Part shown: positions 23,331 through 36,987 of the stretch, in pieces | How the letters are laid out: each line of letters opens with the position of its first letter | Position numbering within the stretch: the first letter of the stretch is position 1 | NCBI RefSeq assembly: GCF_018446385.1 | Contig: NC_056000.1 | Location: 48,764,722-48,828,721 of the forward strand | DNA length: 64,000 nt | Source of the DNA: Zingiber officinale | Lineage: Eukaryota > Streptophyta > Magnoliopsida > Zingiberales > Zingiberaceae | Direction of reading: 5' to 3' | Made by a program: the position numbers and the translations under genes | Notes under the pieces: model-generated | Told to the model about the DNA's origin: nothing | Database searches by the model: none | What the model saw: the letters and a program-made list of their open reading frames with translations, nothing else

Positions 23331-24640
23331 TTTGTTTATTTTTACTTAAAAATAGAACAAACTTCCTTTATTTTTTAAATCGTTAAAAATCATCATCATC
23401 ATCATTATTATTAATTAAAAGGCGAATAATTTTATTGAATCATTCACATTAAAATCATTCAAATTTTTTAATATAAATATAAGACATTCTAGTAAAAACT
23501 CACTTTATAATTTATTTATTCAAAATTAGATAAATAGCCAATTGCCCCCCTATTCATCTCTTTAATTCATGATTAATTCAAAATCCAAAAATTAGAGGTG
23601 GACTGACTAAATTGCAAGTTATAAAATATCTATATAATCTTTTTTATTTTTGTTTTTACTCCAAGATGGCCCTATCTTAAATCCCTCTTTGTTAAATGAA
23701 ATTATTATCTTAATCAATGAACAATTCACTAGGGGAAAAAGGCAAAGGAAAAAAAATTTGAATATTGTTTGATCCTCGATAAAACTTTAACCTAACTTTC
23801 TATTTGACTTCCACTTGCATCCAATTAGTTCTTATACGTGATTGAGAGGAACCAAATGGTGGGAACAATGCCTTTTGGATGAGAAGAAAGCATCAACTTT
23901 TGACCTTTTAAAAGTTTGGCAAAAATTTTCAAATAAGCCCTCGAGGTTGACCCTGTGAAGACCCCGGAGCACGCGCATAAATTCTAAAATTTAAAAATTG
24001 AAGGACTGAGATGGGAATATCACTCAGACCCTTATTTTTTTTTAATAATGAAACGGATGGATATGATTGTTATTTGGATTAATTAGCCATCCAAAGAACA
24101 GAATTAGGTCATCCGACCTAATTAATCGATCCGTGCTAATTAATTCATCGTGGTTGTCGTCGCTTGCACTTCAAATTAGTGCTAAAATTATATAAAAAAA
24201 GTATTAATAATAATAGGGATATGATTTTAAATTACCGAGTGAACAAAATAAGTCATATTAGATGGTATATTTCTATTTAAAGTTAATTGAGAATCAAATT
24301 TAAATGTTTTACTTAGACTTGCGATGATTAGATGGAAAGGAAATGAAGACCAAGATTAGGCGCTAGAAAGGTGGTAATATCTAGGGCGAACGTATTCATC
24401 TTTTGCCACAATAGAAAGATGATAATATGGACTGCCCCAGGAAATACAAGATGGGCTAGATCCGTCAAAACCCCCCAGCCCATTTGAATCAAGAAAATCT
24501 GCTAATGTTTCATTTAATTGCGTATTCAAAAATAAAATAAAATAAACTAACTATCAAGATACAAATTAGGATTTTTTTGATTAGAATTGATGCTAAAATC
24601 CACTGGACATAGGGGTCGGAATTACCACAGAGGCAGAACA
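23331..24640. other. Intergenic AT-rich DNA
   Basis: It contains an ATC/ATT trinucleotide run (about 23387-23412), poly-A/T tracts and no recognisable coding or structured element. Confidence 0.5.
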
Positions 24641-24682
24641 GATGGCAAAGCCTCCACCGCTGGCCTCCTTCCCGATAGGCGC

Positions 24683-25236
24683 CTATAAAGCCTCCACGGT
24701 CAGTTGCCTCGCCCTGTTCAACGCCTCCGCTTGCACCCACTCCAGCGCACTCTGCAGCAGGTCGAGCTCCGACAGCCTTAGCTCCTCCACCTCAGCGCCC
24801 AACAAGTCGCTCACAGGACCCCACTGCGGCCCCGAAGCGCCTCCTCGAGCGTCGCCTTCCTCCTCCAACCTGCCTCGAGCCGTTCCTGCAGCTCCTTCTC
24901 CTGGTGGGCGAGCGCCTGAACCAGCACGGCGGAGAGAAGGTGCCGCGGCGGGGTAGCAGGCGCGGCATCGGCACTATCGCCGAAAAATCGTTCCAAGATG
25001 GACTTGACGGAGGGGTGGCCGTAGGAGAAGGGCTTGCCATTGGGCGAGAAAGCAAGGCGAGCGATCTCGGCGCCGCATAAAATAGAGAGCTCGCTGGCCT
25101 TCTTGAACACATCGGTGTGGCGCTTGGAGAAGCACACCTAACGCGCGCGCCTCCTTCAGGATAGCTTTTATCCCCCGCGCGCCTCCTTCTGGATAGCTTT
25201 TATCCCCTCCCCGTGGTCGTTTCTTCATTGCCACCA
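24683..25236 (-). pseudogene. Type I (M-alpha, AGL62-like) MADS-box gene, frameshifted
   Basis: Frame 25137-24811 carries most of a MADS domain: CFSKRHTDVFKKASELSILC, then GKPFSYGHPSVKSILERF, as in M-alpha proteins of endosperm and gametophyte. The C-terminal half of the family (GPQWGPVSDLLGAEVEELRL, typical of the region after the MADS box) continues in another frame at 24868-24683. The N-terminal IKAI.KEAR segment lies in yet another frame and is present twice, because a roughly 47-bp piece is tandemly duplicated (25145-25210). At least two frameshifts therefore break the gene. It is intronless, as is normal for type I MADS genes. Confidence 0.75.
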
Positions 25237-25289
25237 TGCAGGGACCAGATCTTCTGGACCGCGTTTTCCTAGTCCGCCCCTGGGCCACA

Positions 25290-26580
25290 CAACTGGTATA
25301 AAATCTCCCTCACGTGTTTTACACGTGCACACACCAACGCGGAAAAGCCCTAACCTCTCTCTCGACCTCCAGCGTCGCATCCCTCTTCCCTCCTGCTGCC
25401 TCCCTCCCGTGGCCTCCAGCGGCATCTTGTGGCCTCCTCCTTCAACGTTGTCTCCCTCCAGCGACATCCTGCACCCTCCCTCCAACGTTGTCACCCTCCA
25501 ACGACCTCCCTACTATATCGCCGACGTCCAGGGGCCTCCAATGACTTCCCTGTTGCATCGCCGACGGCCAGGGGCCTCCAACAGCTTCCCTACTGCATCG
25601 CCAACGTCCTCGGCGACCTCCCTCCCGCGAGCTCTGCGACCTCCGACGGCCTCCCTCCCTTTCACCGTGTGGAAGAAAGCGATGACCTTTTCTGTAATTA
25701 GGTAATAGTGGTTCCTCCTAGTCGTGTTAGCATGTTTAATCCGTTTTCATTTCTCAGTTTCTTTTTTTTGTGCTATAATTGCTATTTGATTTCCATAAGT
25801 TTAATTGTTGTAGTTACTAGTGATTTTGAACTTTGCCTTGAATAAAAAACGTATGTTTTCTAAAAGCAAGGGTCATCTAGATCATTGTTCGATGATTTCA
25901 TACATGACCAAACTCTTTAAGTTTTTTATTTTTGTACAAAAAATTAGTATCAGGTAGATGGAGGATGATGTAGTAAATTAGGGTGCTAATATTTTATAAG
26001 TCAAACAAGTACATATTTACTTTTGATGATTTCACAATGAATTTCATTGGCCAATTTAATGATTTTTTTTTATGAAGCTATCCAAATTATTAAAAAATAG
26101 CTACCGCAATGTAATTAGTACAAAGGTATGATGACTTTTGTTCTTGGTTTGATGATTAAAGTATATATGCAATGTTAGAATTTTAAGTGTTATTTTACAT
26201 TTGTAGATTTTTGTAAAATTTGAAAGCGGGAGATTTTTGAGTCAATCAACTGTCATTCCTAATTAGGAATCGGTTATTTTATTTTATTTTATTTTATTTT
26301 ATCATTTTTTTTGAATTTATCACAACTGTCTTTCTTAATTGGAATTGATTATTTTATTTTATTTTATCATTTTTTAAATTTATCACGTGTGGAAATTTAA
26401 TTTTCACTTAAACTTAAAAAAAATCTTTCAAAATTCATTCCGTTCTCTATTCTCAATCTAATTCCGCATATATCAATTAAAACGAATCTTATATTTTTTT
26501 ATCAATCGCTGGCTTTATTTTTTTATTTAATAATAATAATAATAATGGATGATGAAGGACAGCAATTCTAGGTCAATTAA
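25290..26580. other. Pyrimidine-rich repetitive tract and AT-rich spacer
   Basis: From 25360 to 25660 the plus strand is CT-rich, with recurring CCTCCAACG and CATCGCCGACGTCCAGGGGC phrases, so its long frames are repeat artefacts. From 25700 the sequence is AT-rich with TTTTA pentamer runs (26279-26305, 26349-26366) and an AAT run (about 26528-26544). I see no gene. Confidence 0.5.
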
Positions 26581-26773
26581 TTGTATCAGCATAATTTACA
26601 ACATTTACCAAACATCTATGCCACACAAAGACTAGCAGATTTACAATGGGAGAGCATGTTGTCATTGAATAAAAAAAAAGAATGTGTAGCTCCAGGGTTG
26701 TATTCAACAGTAACTGTTCTACTTCCAGACCATTTGCACCAAAACATCTACACTCTGTTTATAGGAAACCAAG

Positions 26774-29700
26774 TCACCTCTGAGGGGGTTGCTCTGATGT
26801 CTGGTTATTGCTGGAGACTAGATTCGAGGACGAAGGAAGAGAACCATTTTCCTGGGGAGGTGCCGATCCCCACTTTGGATCTGCATCGTTGGATGGTTCC
26901 AGAACGTAAATTGCACCGTCACTCATGCCTAGTGCAATCTGGTTGGATTCGGTCGGGTGAGCAGCAATCACCACAGGATGTGAAGAGCCGGCACTGGAAA
27001 CCAGAAGTTGAAAGAACAAAAAAAAGTATTTCAGTTTGTTAATGATTCCAGAAAGGAGATAGTATTATTATGTGTCATCATGTAAAACTCTGAGGTGTAC
27101 CTCTGAATAGACGCTGGTAAATAAGCAGATGATGCAATCCGGCATCGAAGCCTCAAGCTGTCTGCTTCAAAGACTCCAATGGCACCATCTGAGAACCCAG
27201 CGTATACTGACAAACCGTCACAAGAGTAGATTGCATGTGAAATTGGCGCTGAGAGCATGTCTCTAGGACACCACTGTATCAAAACAGAGATCCTTACTTT
27301 AAACCAGCACATTTTGATAAGTGGTAATATAGAAAAGTATGCTCACGCTAGGAAGAATGCAAAGCATGAAAGAGAGAACTAAAAAGGGCAATTAAATCAA
27401 CATTTAAAAACAAGGGCACAGGAAAAGTTTTATTCTTCTGCAAGATTGGTTTTACCATATTCAACAAATAACTGAACATAGTTAATCTTCCACTTTGTAA
27501 AATATAATGAAAAAGATACTGCAAAGGATAAAAATACTAGTATTAAGATTTCCAATGTATGACCTATGACAAGAAAGCTCGAATATCAACCTAGGCTAGC
27601 ACATCCTCTAATTGGAACATTTAATCAATATCTAAATAAGATTCAGAACCAATTTTCTCACAACCAAGAAAGGTGTAATTTATGAGTCACCGGGATGACT
27701 TGGGCTAATCATAATCTGTATGGTGTGCTCTTTTAACCTAAAGGGTATATATTTTTATAAAAATAATTAATGCAATTCTTCTAATAGCCATACGTGTCTC
27801 TTATTCACATAGTAGAGTACTCACCTTGATAGATTGCAGAGTAAATATTAAACTTTAACTTCAAAGTAATGAACAGAGACTCACAGATATATTAATAGAT
27901 TTGTTAAAACAATTTTATTAATGGGTAAAAGGGAAATTATTTGCCTTTATGTTGATTTGATAAAAGAAATTAGGAATTGGAAATTCACATTTACCAATTG
28001 ATAAAATCGTGACAATAATTTTATGTCTCCATTTACACTTCTAAACCATAAGAGTTCAACCTATTAATTTGATTCCTCTAATGTCACTTACACAAACTAA
28101 ATATGCTGAGAATTTTTACTGAGGGCATTTGAGAGATTTTATGCCAATGTTAGAAAGAAATTTTCATCAAGTACTATACTTATGCATATCAACATAAGGA
28201 ATACAAAAGATTAGCCCTCCTCCCTATTTGTCCTAAGCAACTTTCCTAACACTCCTTTAAAAACCTTAATGTTCTCTTTAATTGTGAAAAAAAAGAGTTG
28301 ATATTCATGCTTATATTATTGCCTTGTCAGTTGAATTGAATATTTGCCAACCTTATATAGAGGACCTAGTTCTATACGGAAGGGGCATTCAGGCCTTATT
28401 TTCTACAAGTGGTATGAGAGTTAAATTCCTTTAGTTTGTTTTCTTCATCAAGCAGCTAGATCTAACTTCATGATTCACTCTATTGCTCTCTTTATGGAAC
28501 CCTCCTAGCACTCTTTCTTATGATCTCTCAATTGTTCTTGTTCAACCCCATGCCTCAAGACTTCCTGTTGTTTCATGTTCATTTGCATCAACCACAGCTG
28601 CCAACTCACACTGCTATTATACTCATACAAAGCTGCACCTACAAGTGCTAGAGATCGCCATGCTACCTAAAAATTGATGCTTGACATCATATCAATCCTC
28701 CGAGAAGGCCAACCGTTTGCCTCATCTCCTACACCAGTGTTGTTGCTTGGAATACCCAAATTCAATGGATTGTTTGACTCTAGAGCTCCTTGCGCATCAG
28801 TCATTCTCTATCCATCAACTTCCCTGATTCTGACTTCTCTGGAAAAAAGGAAGGCCTCTTCCTCCCTTTGATCATAACCCATCTCCTTGCCTAGTGTCCA
28901 TATTTGTCGACAAAAGACCAAGCCCCACTTGTTCACAAGGCATGCCCTATCACACAAACAAAAAACATGTGCTCTACCTGGCTTTTGTTGAACTTCTAAA
29001 GCCTCTCCACTAATTTGGAAGTACAGAATATAAGACGCGTCAAAATTTGTGTGCAAAAAAAAAGTGCATCCCATAACACATCTCATCTTGTCTCATTTTC
29101 CTATATGGGGTGGGAATGGGGTAGTTAAAAATCTACCCTACGCTAATCCGCTCCATTATCGTCCCTACAAAGAGGCCATAAAGACAAGGGTGGCCAAAAA
29201 ACAAGAGATAAAGTCAAAGCTCAATTCCACAAGGGAAAAAAAGAAAAATGATATGCTTAAGGAAAGAATCTCAAGGAAATACTCAAGGATGGACACATAA
29301 AATAATGGGGCACACAAAAAGTGAAATGGTGGGAATTCATATGTCTATCCTTGAGAATTTCCTTGAGATTTTTCCTTGTGTGTATCATTGCTCAGAAAAA
29401 AACACAATTCCCCACTCATTAGAAAGGGAAACAAAAGAAAGACATGAAAATCATGATAAACAAATTTGATGACAATTGATACTTACGACTTTAAAAAGTT
29501 ACAACTTGTCAAGAGTTGAATTTTCTTTGGTGAAGCAGAATAATGCAAATCAGAATTTTGATTTTTTAAACTTTTATACTTCATAAAAACATATTTTGAT
29601 AGATCTTTTATTTAGGAGAATATTATTAAGGCAATTTTTGTTTTGGCGAGTAGGAAAATTGTTTCAAATTTCATCTATGTCCTTTTAGCTACAGAAGAAT

Positions 29701-32700
29701 TTCTTTCAAATAATATTTTGATTTATTTTAAATTTTATTTGGGTCAGTGTATTTAAAAGGGATCAATTTTCCATGTTTATCTTTTATGTGAGATTATTGT
29801 TCCCCTTTGTGTATCAAGCATCAATTATCGAATTGGGGGAAATCCAAGAACCCAATCATAGTGAAGAAAAACCCTTATTAAGAAATCTTCCAACATAAAC
29901 AAAGAAGAGCAGAAGAGCATGTTAAGATCAGAACTTACTGAGCGCGAACACTCAAGCTTGCTGTCGTAGATTGCTAGTTGACTTTCATGGACAACCAAGA
30001 GATGTGCCTGATCATTATGGAACTGAACTTTGGTGTCCCCGACTAAAGGGGTTGCACGGGAAGCTGACACCTGGATAGATCTGGATTTTTTCTTCTCCCA
30101 CACATCAATACTCCACATGCATAGCTGCAATTTGATTCACCAAAACTGACCCTTCAGAGGAGTTAAAAATAAATACTTATGATACATTAGCACTCAAGTA
30201 CAGGGCTTAAAAGCAAGAATCTCATGTTGTAAACAATTGGAAGTCAAAATTGTATCAGCTCCATGCAATAATCTGATAATGATATCAAAATAGTATAACT
30301 AGACCTACATACCTGGGCATCAGCACCAGAAGATACAAGGACATTCAATGACTGTGAAAATGCAAGGCCTGTAATCCGTTTCTGGTGACCCTTGAGCTTG
30401 GTTTTCACCTGAAAATGCCATGGTCAATGACAATTTCATTAGACATAAGCATAATAAAGAATTTTTCATTTTTAACTTTTTGAAGAAGAGAAGAGGTTTT
30501 GCTTTAGCTTTCAAAAGAAAGAAACAAGATCATTTGTCTTCTCATGGAGAATAGCAAGTATGACTTCTAACCTCGTCAACTCGAACATTGTATATTAAAA
30601 TACTGGAATCATCCATTCCAATAGCAATAAAATTGTTGTCTTGAGGATGGAATGCCAGAAAGGTAGCAGCAGGCGGAGGAGGCATAAAAGTTGTCATTAC
30701 CTGTGAAATTTCATACAACATATAAAAACAATATGGTTTTCAACTCAAACAAGCCAAAATCTATTTATCATGAGAATGGAAGATTGTGAACCTTGAAAGT
30801 CATCATGTTAAACAAGGAAACTTTGCCACCAGATGCAGACATTACATAAGAATCATTCTTTGACAAAGCAATACATGCAGTCACTTCTTCAGGATTGGCA
30901 TCGGTTGTTTCATTAGTCATAAGAGCACCATTTGTTGGTTGCCACAACTGAGGGGTAGTAGATGCATTTGACTGAAGAAACAACAAAGGAATACATCAGA
31001 AAATGTTTGCATCCAGTAAGAAACTACAAATAAAACTTCTGTTACCTTAACAGATGGATTCCGCTCATTACGTGGCCATTTCCATAACTTATGAATAGCA
31101 TTGGAGCCAAGAGCTAGTATAGATAGCCCAGAGTTTGTATACAACAGACGCACCACCTGTAGAAAAGAAAATTATGTTCCCTGAATCAACCAAATACTTA
31201 TAGTTTGTATACAACAGGCGCAACACCAGTAAAAAAAGAATATTATGTTCCCTCAATCAACCAAATAGTTATAGGAGAAAAGGCAAAGGCCTCCTATTTG
31301 AGATTATGAAAGAATGAAAATAAAAGAAATGTACAATGAATTCACAAGCACAACCATCATTGTAACAGTAAGCAAATAATTAGCATTAACTGTAGCTGAC
31401 TACCTTTGTTTTAGTGTTTTAACACATCTATGACCTAGATATATGTACATTGATTTCTTCCCAATAGTGTGAATGTTGGTTGGCATGTAAAAATTATCTA
31501 TTTCTGTTACTCTTATCATTTTATTTAAAAAAAATTGTGGTCAAGGAATGCTTCCTTTGTGTAGGTTCAGAGCCATGTGTGCTCCATCAAAATTGGCGCG
31601 TTAGTTAGGCTATCATGATAAACTATAGTCAAGGAGCCAATGGTCAAAATCTTGAGGAAAAGATCTATGCTTGTTGCAGCATAGATAGGTTCCAAGTTAC
31701 CCCAGTAAAAGTATCAACGGAATCACCATAATGAAATAAATTTCTTAACTGAACAAGCTTTCAAGTTTCCATTGATTGCATATAGTTGTCTTCAAGTATC
31801 ATGTCTACATTATCTTATTGCTTGTGGATTATAACCCTTGGTACAGTTCAGAAATAGAAATCCAACTTGATCTCTTTTTGTAAATGTGTGCTATAGATAT
31901 TATTAAAAGACAGAAAGAATATGCTGCAATAAATGTTTTATGATTCCATACCCCAAAATGTTTATGCAAGCAAAACGCCTACAAGTTGCAATTGCAAGAA
32001 AATGTTAACCCTTTGTGACTATATCTAATTTAGGATTTGCATGCCCAACATGAGAATATACGCAATCTCTTACACATGAGAAATTACCAATCAGAGTGCT
32101 GTCAGTTGACCTACTTGGTCTGACAAATCCATACCAGTTGTATATACCAAGGAGGGTTGTAAAAAAAATGAAGAACGAAATAGATGAATAGTTATTTTTC
32201 AAAATGAGTAAGAATAACTATTCCTTATGATTAGGGAGATCACAATTCCAAAGGAATTAGTATTCAGAATTTATTTTTATAAGAAAAAATAGGAATTTAT
32301 ATAGAATATAATAGTTATTCTTGTGAACCAAAACACAACAATGATCATTAGAGCACCACCCTACAAATTGGTTGAAATAAAGTTCTCAGGCAGAAAGATC
32401 AACAAACCTTGCTTGCTGTCAATGTATCTGGCAATCGCAAAGCTTTAAGGTGTGCAGAGTCAACAATGTCAACCAACTTCCAGCCTTTGCTCTTTTCAGT
32501 ATCCTCCAGAATTCTTGGCTTAACATCAACATTTCTGTTGCTATCCACAACCGCCTGCACAACTCATTTAACATCATATTTCCTAAACTACCCATTTATG
32601 CTAAAGTCAATATTGGCTTACCAAACTACCCATTGATACAGCAGGTAAGAGTCGATCAGGTCGCTCAGCTGCAGGTATGATGGCACTAGAAATGTTTGAG

Positions 32701-35700
32701 ACAACCCCTAATGCATTCATAAGCGGTGGCTGCATAATGTTGAGATCCATTAAAAATACCAACATAAATGCCAAAAATATAACAAACAAAATAAACCGTA
32801 AATTAACTCCAATCAGAGTTTAGATTATCATGTAGCATCTATGAAATAGTGAAAACTCGAAGACCAAAGTGAACCATTTTAAGATTCAAAATAGCTATAT
32901 GCTTATGCTTACTAAAGCTAGATGACCAAATTGTCATAATAATTCAGATAATTTAAATTATGTTAAATTTTATACAGACTCTGTTAGCAACAAAGAATAT
33001 AATTGGCAATTAGGCCTACTATTACTGCATCAGGCAGCAAATGAACATTAAAGAATATAAAATTACAGTTCCAAATAAACCAAATGGAATACAAGTTCCC
33101 ATAGAATTATTATTACTCTTTATATTTGAAACAAAAAAATTGTTCTGGCCTTCACTCCATATTATTTGAATTTTAGAGTGAATGTGTGAAAAGTTACCTT
33201 CACATTAGTGCTTATCTGTTGAGAACCTCGAGACCCTTCAAATCCCCTACTCTCGAGCATCCTTACCAACCTTTGGCCATCAGCATTTGCTAAGATCTTG
33301 ATTCCATTATCAGTTGTTGTCACGGCAAGCAATGAGCCATCACGGTTGAATCTTAGGCGTGGACTTGCCTGTGGCGCAAGGGAAAGAAAAGTTATTTTAA
33401 ACTGAGAGTTTTGGAAATGACAGATTAGTAGTAGCCAAGCCAAGAAAAAAACTACTAACAGGCAATCCACCATCTGCGTCCGTGGTAGTTAGTATGGTAC
33501 TGTTATCCATATCCCAAAACTTTATCATGAATTCATCTCCAGCTGCCAAGAAACGGTTCCTAGTTGTGTCAAACTGAACAACTCCTGATGAGTGTTTTCT
33601 AAAGCCAGAGTATGTCCTTTTAATAGTTCCCTCAGTTTCATTCCACTCTACAAGATGAGAATCACCATCTTTACTAGTTCCACAAGAGAAAAGCCTGCAG
33701 CATGTTGAAAGATTTAACTTAAAAAGAATTAGAAGTGAATTGAGTTTGATAATATTCCCGCAAAAGGTACTAGAATATTCAAAATGTAACATGTAGATGA
33801 ATGGCATGATGTACCAACTGTTTTTGAAGTGTATGGTTCAGGCTAGCAATTAGCTAGTGACAATGATACATTGAGTAAATGGAATTCACCTAGTCCCATC
33901 TGAACTGTAAGACATTGCCGTGCACCATTTTCCTGGAGCATCATAGTCCACTCTTGATCCCAAACAATCATACAACCATGCTTTTATTTTCCCATCAATA
34001 GCGGTTGAGAAGATAAACTGAATTAACAGGAAACATGGATCAGTACAATAACAATCAAGTCTTATCCCACTAGGTGGGTCAGCTAAGGAAACATGAATTG
34101 ACAGTTAAAGTCAATTTTTTCTAATTAAGAAGGTTATAAATTGAGAAAATAAAATGAAGTGTCCAGAAGAAATAAACCTGAATAGACTCCTTATGGTGAG
34201 GGCATACAGAGTACACAGGAGCTTCATGACCCTCGAAAGTGTGCTGCTTGTGCCCATTTGCAGCATCCCACACCTGTCATTATACCATGAAAGAATAAAA
34301 GCAAAATAGGGGTTTTTTTTATAATGTATTTAAATAAGTCAAAAGAACATCCTCTAAGACTCACTTTAATAATCTTGTCATCACCACAAGTGATTATAGA
34401 TAGACTCTTATTTGGATGGGAGAAGGCGATGTCATTAACTCCACCTACATGGGCATCAATCTAGAGACAGGCAAAGAGTCAGGTGCTAGTACCATCATAT
34501 GATAAAGGAAATTTTTAGTTAATTTACCTCTAATTGCTGCCTAAACTCTCCGTTTAAACTAAAAACGTAAGTCTGAACAATATGTTTTGAGAATGCAACA
34601 CCTGCAGGAATCATAAATTACAAAATAAATATATTGAGAAAAATGTTACAACATACATATCAGGAAACATGGAAGAGAAATTTGACTAAAAAGAAATTAA
34701 ACATAATATCTATACCGAGAATAGAACCGTCTGGGCTCCATAAGCATCGATTAACCGATACAGTAACATCTTTCATGAAAGCTGCCTATAGGTAGATCAA
34801 ACAAAGTATACTTAGAAATTGCACTGTATTGAGTTTGTTGCAAATAGAGATGACAGAGAGAGCTGAAGTATGATCGGACCACCTGCAATGGCAAAGAACA
34901 AGAGCTGATATCCCAAACCTTGAAGGTCTTGTGTGCCAACCGTTCTTTGGATCCAACTTCCCATATAGCAATATCACCAACATTTGTTCCAACTACACAG
35001 CAAAAATAAATGAGACATAACATAATCATGTTGCATATCAAAAAAAGTGTTACAAACAACTTGTACGTGCACCATTAAGCAAGGGTGCAAGCTACCCACC
35101 TAGAAGAATTGTATGTTGGATTGGATGGAAATCCAGGCTTTGGACATTGGTACCCTGATTAATAGACCGTACCAAAGTCTTTGGAATATCATCTTGAGAG
35201 TAAATGTTGGGTGGATGACTTGCACTAGGAAATTGCATCTAAAATGGAAAACATTGATTGTCATGTATGGCAAATTATGTGTTATCTTCATAATTGAAAC
35301 AAGTTGGAATAAGATAACTGTTACAAATCTTTACTGCATACTTTTGATACCTCATCTGATTGGCCAGTTCGTAGTCTCTTTGCCAAATGTTCAGAATCAG
35401 CAGTTTGGTAATCCACAGCTGGAGCACTGCCTGGCATCCTTGGGTGCTTCAAGAATGCAGCTGGAGGTAAAACTCATAGTTCAAATATAAGACAAGTAAT
35501 ATCTTTTAATAAATAGTCAGTATTGGTATCTAAGAAGCACCTGTGCTTAGAGGCTGAATCAGACCCGGAGGGCCTTGTGCCACGGCAGCATGTGATAATG
35601 ACGGGTTAGGATTTGTCATCCATCCTGCAATGGCACTTGCAGGTGGAGAAATAACTGGCTGGAACGGCTGATTCAGAAGACGAGTCTATATTAGTTAAAA

Positions 35701-36862
35701 AGTCAAAACAAGTTACTAGTCCAAAAATCTAACTCCACTTACACTATGAGCAGAAAGTTGAGGAAATGCTCCAGATTTAGCAATAGACCCCACAAGTGGG
35801 CCATTTGCTGGTGGTCCACGTGCTCCATTAGCAGGAATAGAACAAGAGTGATCAGTAAAAAGTGTTTTGATATCAGGGTTAGGGCGTGGATTCTTGCAAA
35901 GTTGATGTTGCCAATTTAAGCTAGAAGAAAGATTTAACAAAAAATGAGTTTATGAAACTTCAAGAATAGTAATGTACAACACACAAAATTTATTACAACA
36001 AAAAATCCGAAGAAAGTAAAATACCTTTGGTTTATTAAAGTTCGCAACCGTGAAGTTTTAAAAGGAGGAAATGCTAGCTTATCATGAAAAATAGGATTAG
36101 CTTCAATAAGCTTCTTAAGTTCCATAAGCATTATATTTCGTGCTGATTTTGTGTCCCCATACTTGGAAAGTTGCTCGTTTTGCCTGCATTATTGGAAATA
36201 AGGATGAAATATTGTGATACTGATTTATCGAATTTATGATGACAGCAGCACCTCCATAATTCAAAATTCTACAAATTCAAACAAAGACCTGAAATTCTCC
36301 AAGGTAAGAAGTTGAGTGATCTCCTTGTACAGATCCTCATTGAAAGAAGCAAACACCTTAAGATCCTTCACAAGTAGCTCCACAGCCCTAGCTCTGTCTT
36401 GGCTGGGAGAGGAGATTGAAATCAGTTAATGTATTTACCATAAGCAAGACATGCTAAAATTGATATAAACCCTCAAAAATATTTTTAGCAAAGAAAAAAT
36501 AAACCGAAAAGAAAAAGACTGACCTGTCGAGTGCTTCCAGATATTTTTGTTTCCTAATCTCAAAGAATATTTTCATAGAGTAACGATTGTCTTCAACCTT
36601 AGTGAAGCCACTAAGGTACTTCTCAACCTCATCCCATTCCCCTTCCTGAATTAGATCCTCGAAGTGTTTCATATTAAAGTAATAACCGGACTCTTGTTCC
36701 AACCTATGATTTAGCAATTTCTTTAAAAAAACAACTCAGTAAAAACAGAGAGTTTTAGACTTAAAAGAAAACATTAGCATACTTATGAACCGCGTCCTTG
36801 AACTTTTCCTCGTCCAGGAATTGCAGTATCAGGAAAACAAGTTCTCTGCTCAAATATGACAT
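26774..36862 (-). CDS. TPR: TOPLESS-related (TPL/TPR) transcriptional corepressor, 25 coding exons, 1138 aa
   Basis: Groucho/Tup1-type nuclear corepressor recruited by EAR-motif proteins such as Aux/IAA and JAZ-NINJA. Exons (minus): 36783-36862, 36524-36703, 36289-36402, 36025-36183, 35743-35920, 35541-35667, 35351-35460, 35100-35238, 34883-34992, 34716-34785, 34528-34601, 34365-34460, 34178-34273, 33890-34017, 33460-33694, 33198-33368, 32622-32729, 32408-32554, 31046-31156, 30792-30971, 30572-30700, 30313-30408, 29939-30124, 27101-27273, 26774-26993; total 3417 nt, in frame. The LisH starts SYLSRELVFLILQFLDEEKF, then CTLH (EGEWDEVEKYLSGFTKVEDN) and the CRA part to about residue 210. A Pro-rich linker follows, then two WD40 propellers from about 340 (TCGDDKIIKVWD, VSSGADAQ). 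It is full length for the family; which TPR paralogue is not resolved. Confidence 0.95.
27274..29938. other. Unusually long penultimate intron of the TPR gene (2665 bp)
   Basis: GT-AG bounded. Most other introns of this gene are 70-300 bp. The centre (about 28440-29110) is less AT-rich and may be an old insertion, but no terminal repeats or protein homology were recognised. Confidence 0.5.
31133..31273. repeat. 70-bp tandem duplication across an exon-intron border of TPR
   Basis: GTTTGTATACAACAGACGCA at 31133 (exon 19 start and its acceptor) recurs at 31203 as GTTTGTATACAACAGGCGCA, including the intron sequence that follows. In the copy the acceptor ACAG has become ACTG (minus strand), so the duplicated piece should be skipped as intron. 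Confidence 0.8.
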
Positions 36863-36951
36863 TGTTCCCTCTCCGAGCTCCTAAATCACAAATGCTCCAG
36901 GATAAAGATCGAGCACCAATAGCAAAAAGACAAGGCACACACAGACACACA

Positions 36952-36987
<36 letters not shown>

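Noticed and set aside
25314-25705. Overlapping frames rich in Ser, Pro and Leu
   Set aside because: They are translations of a CT-rich repetitive tract with the same phrase in different frames; no domain.
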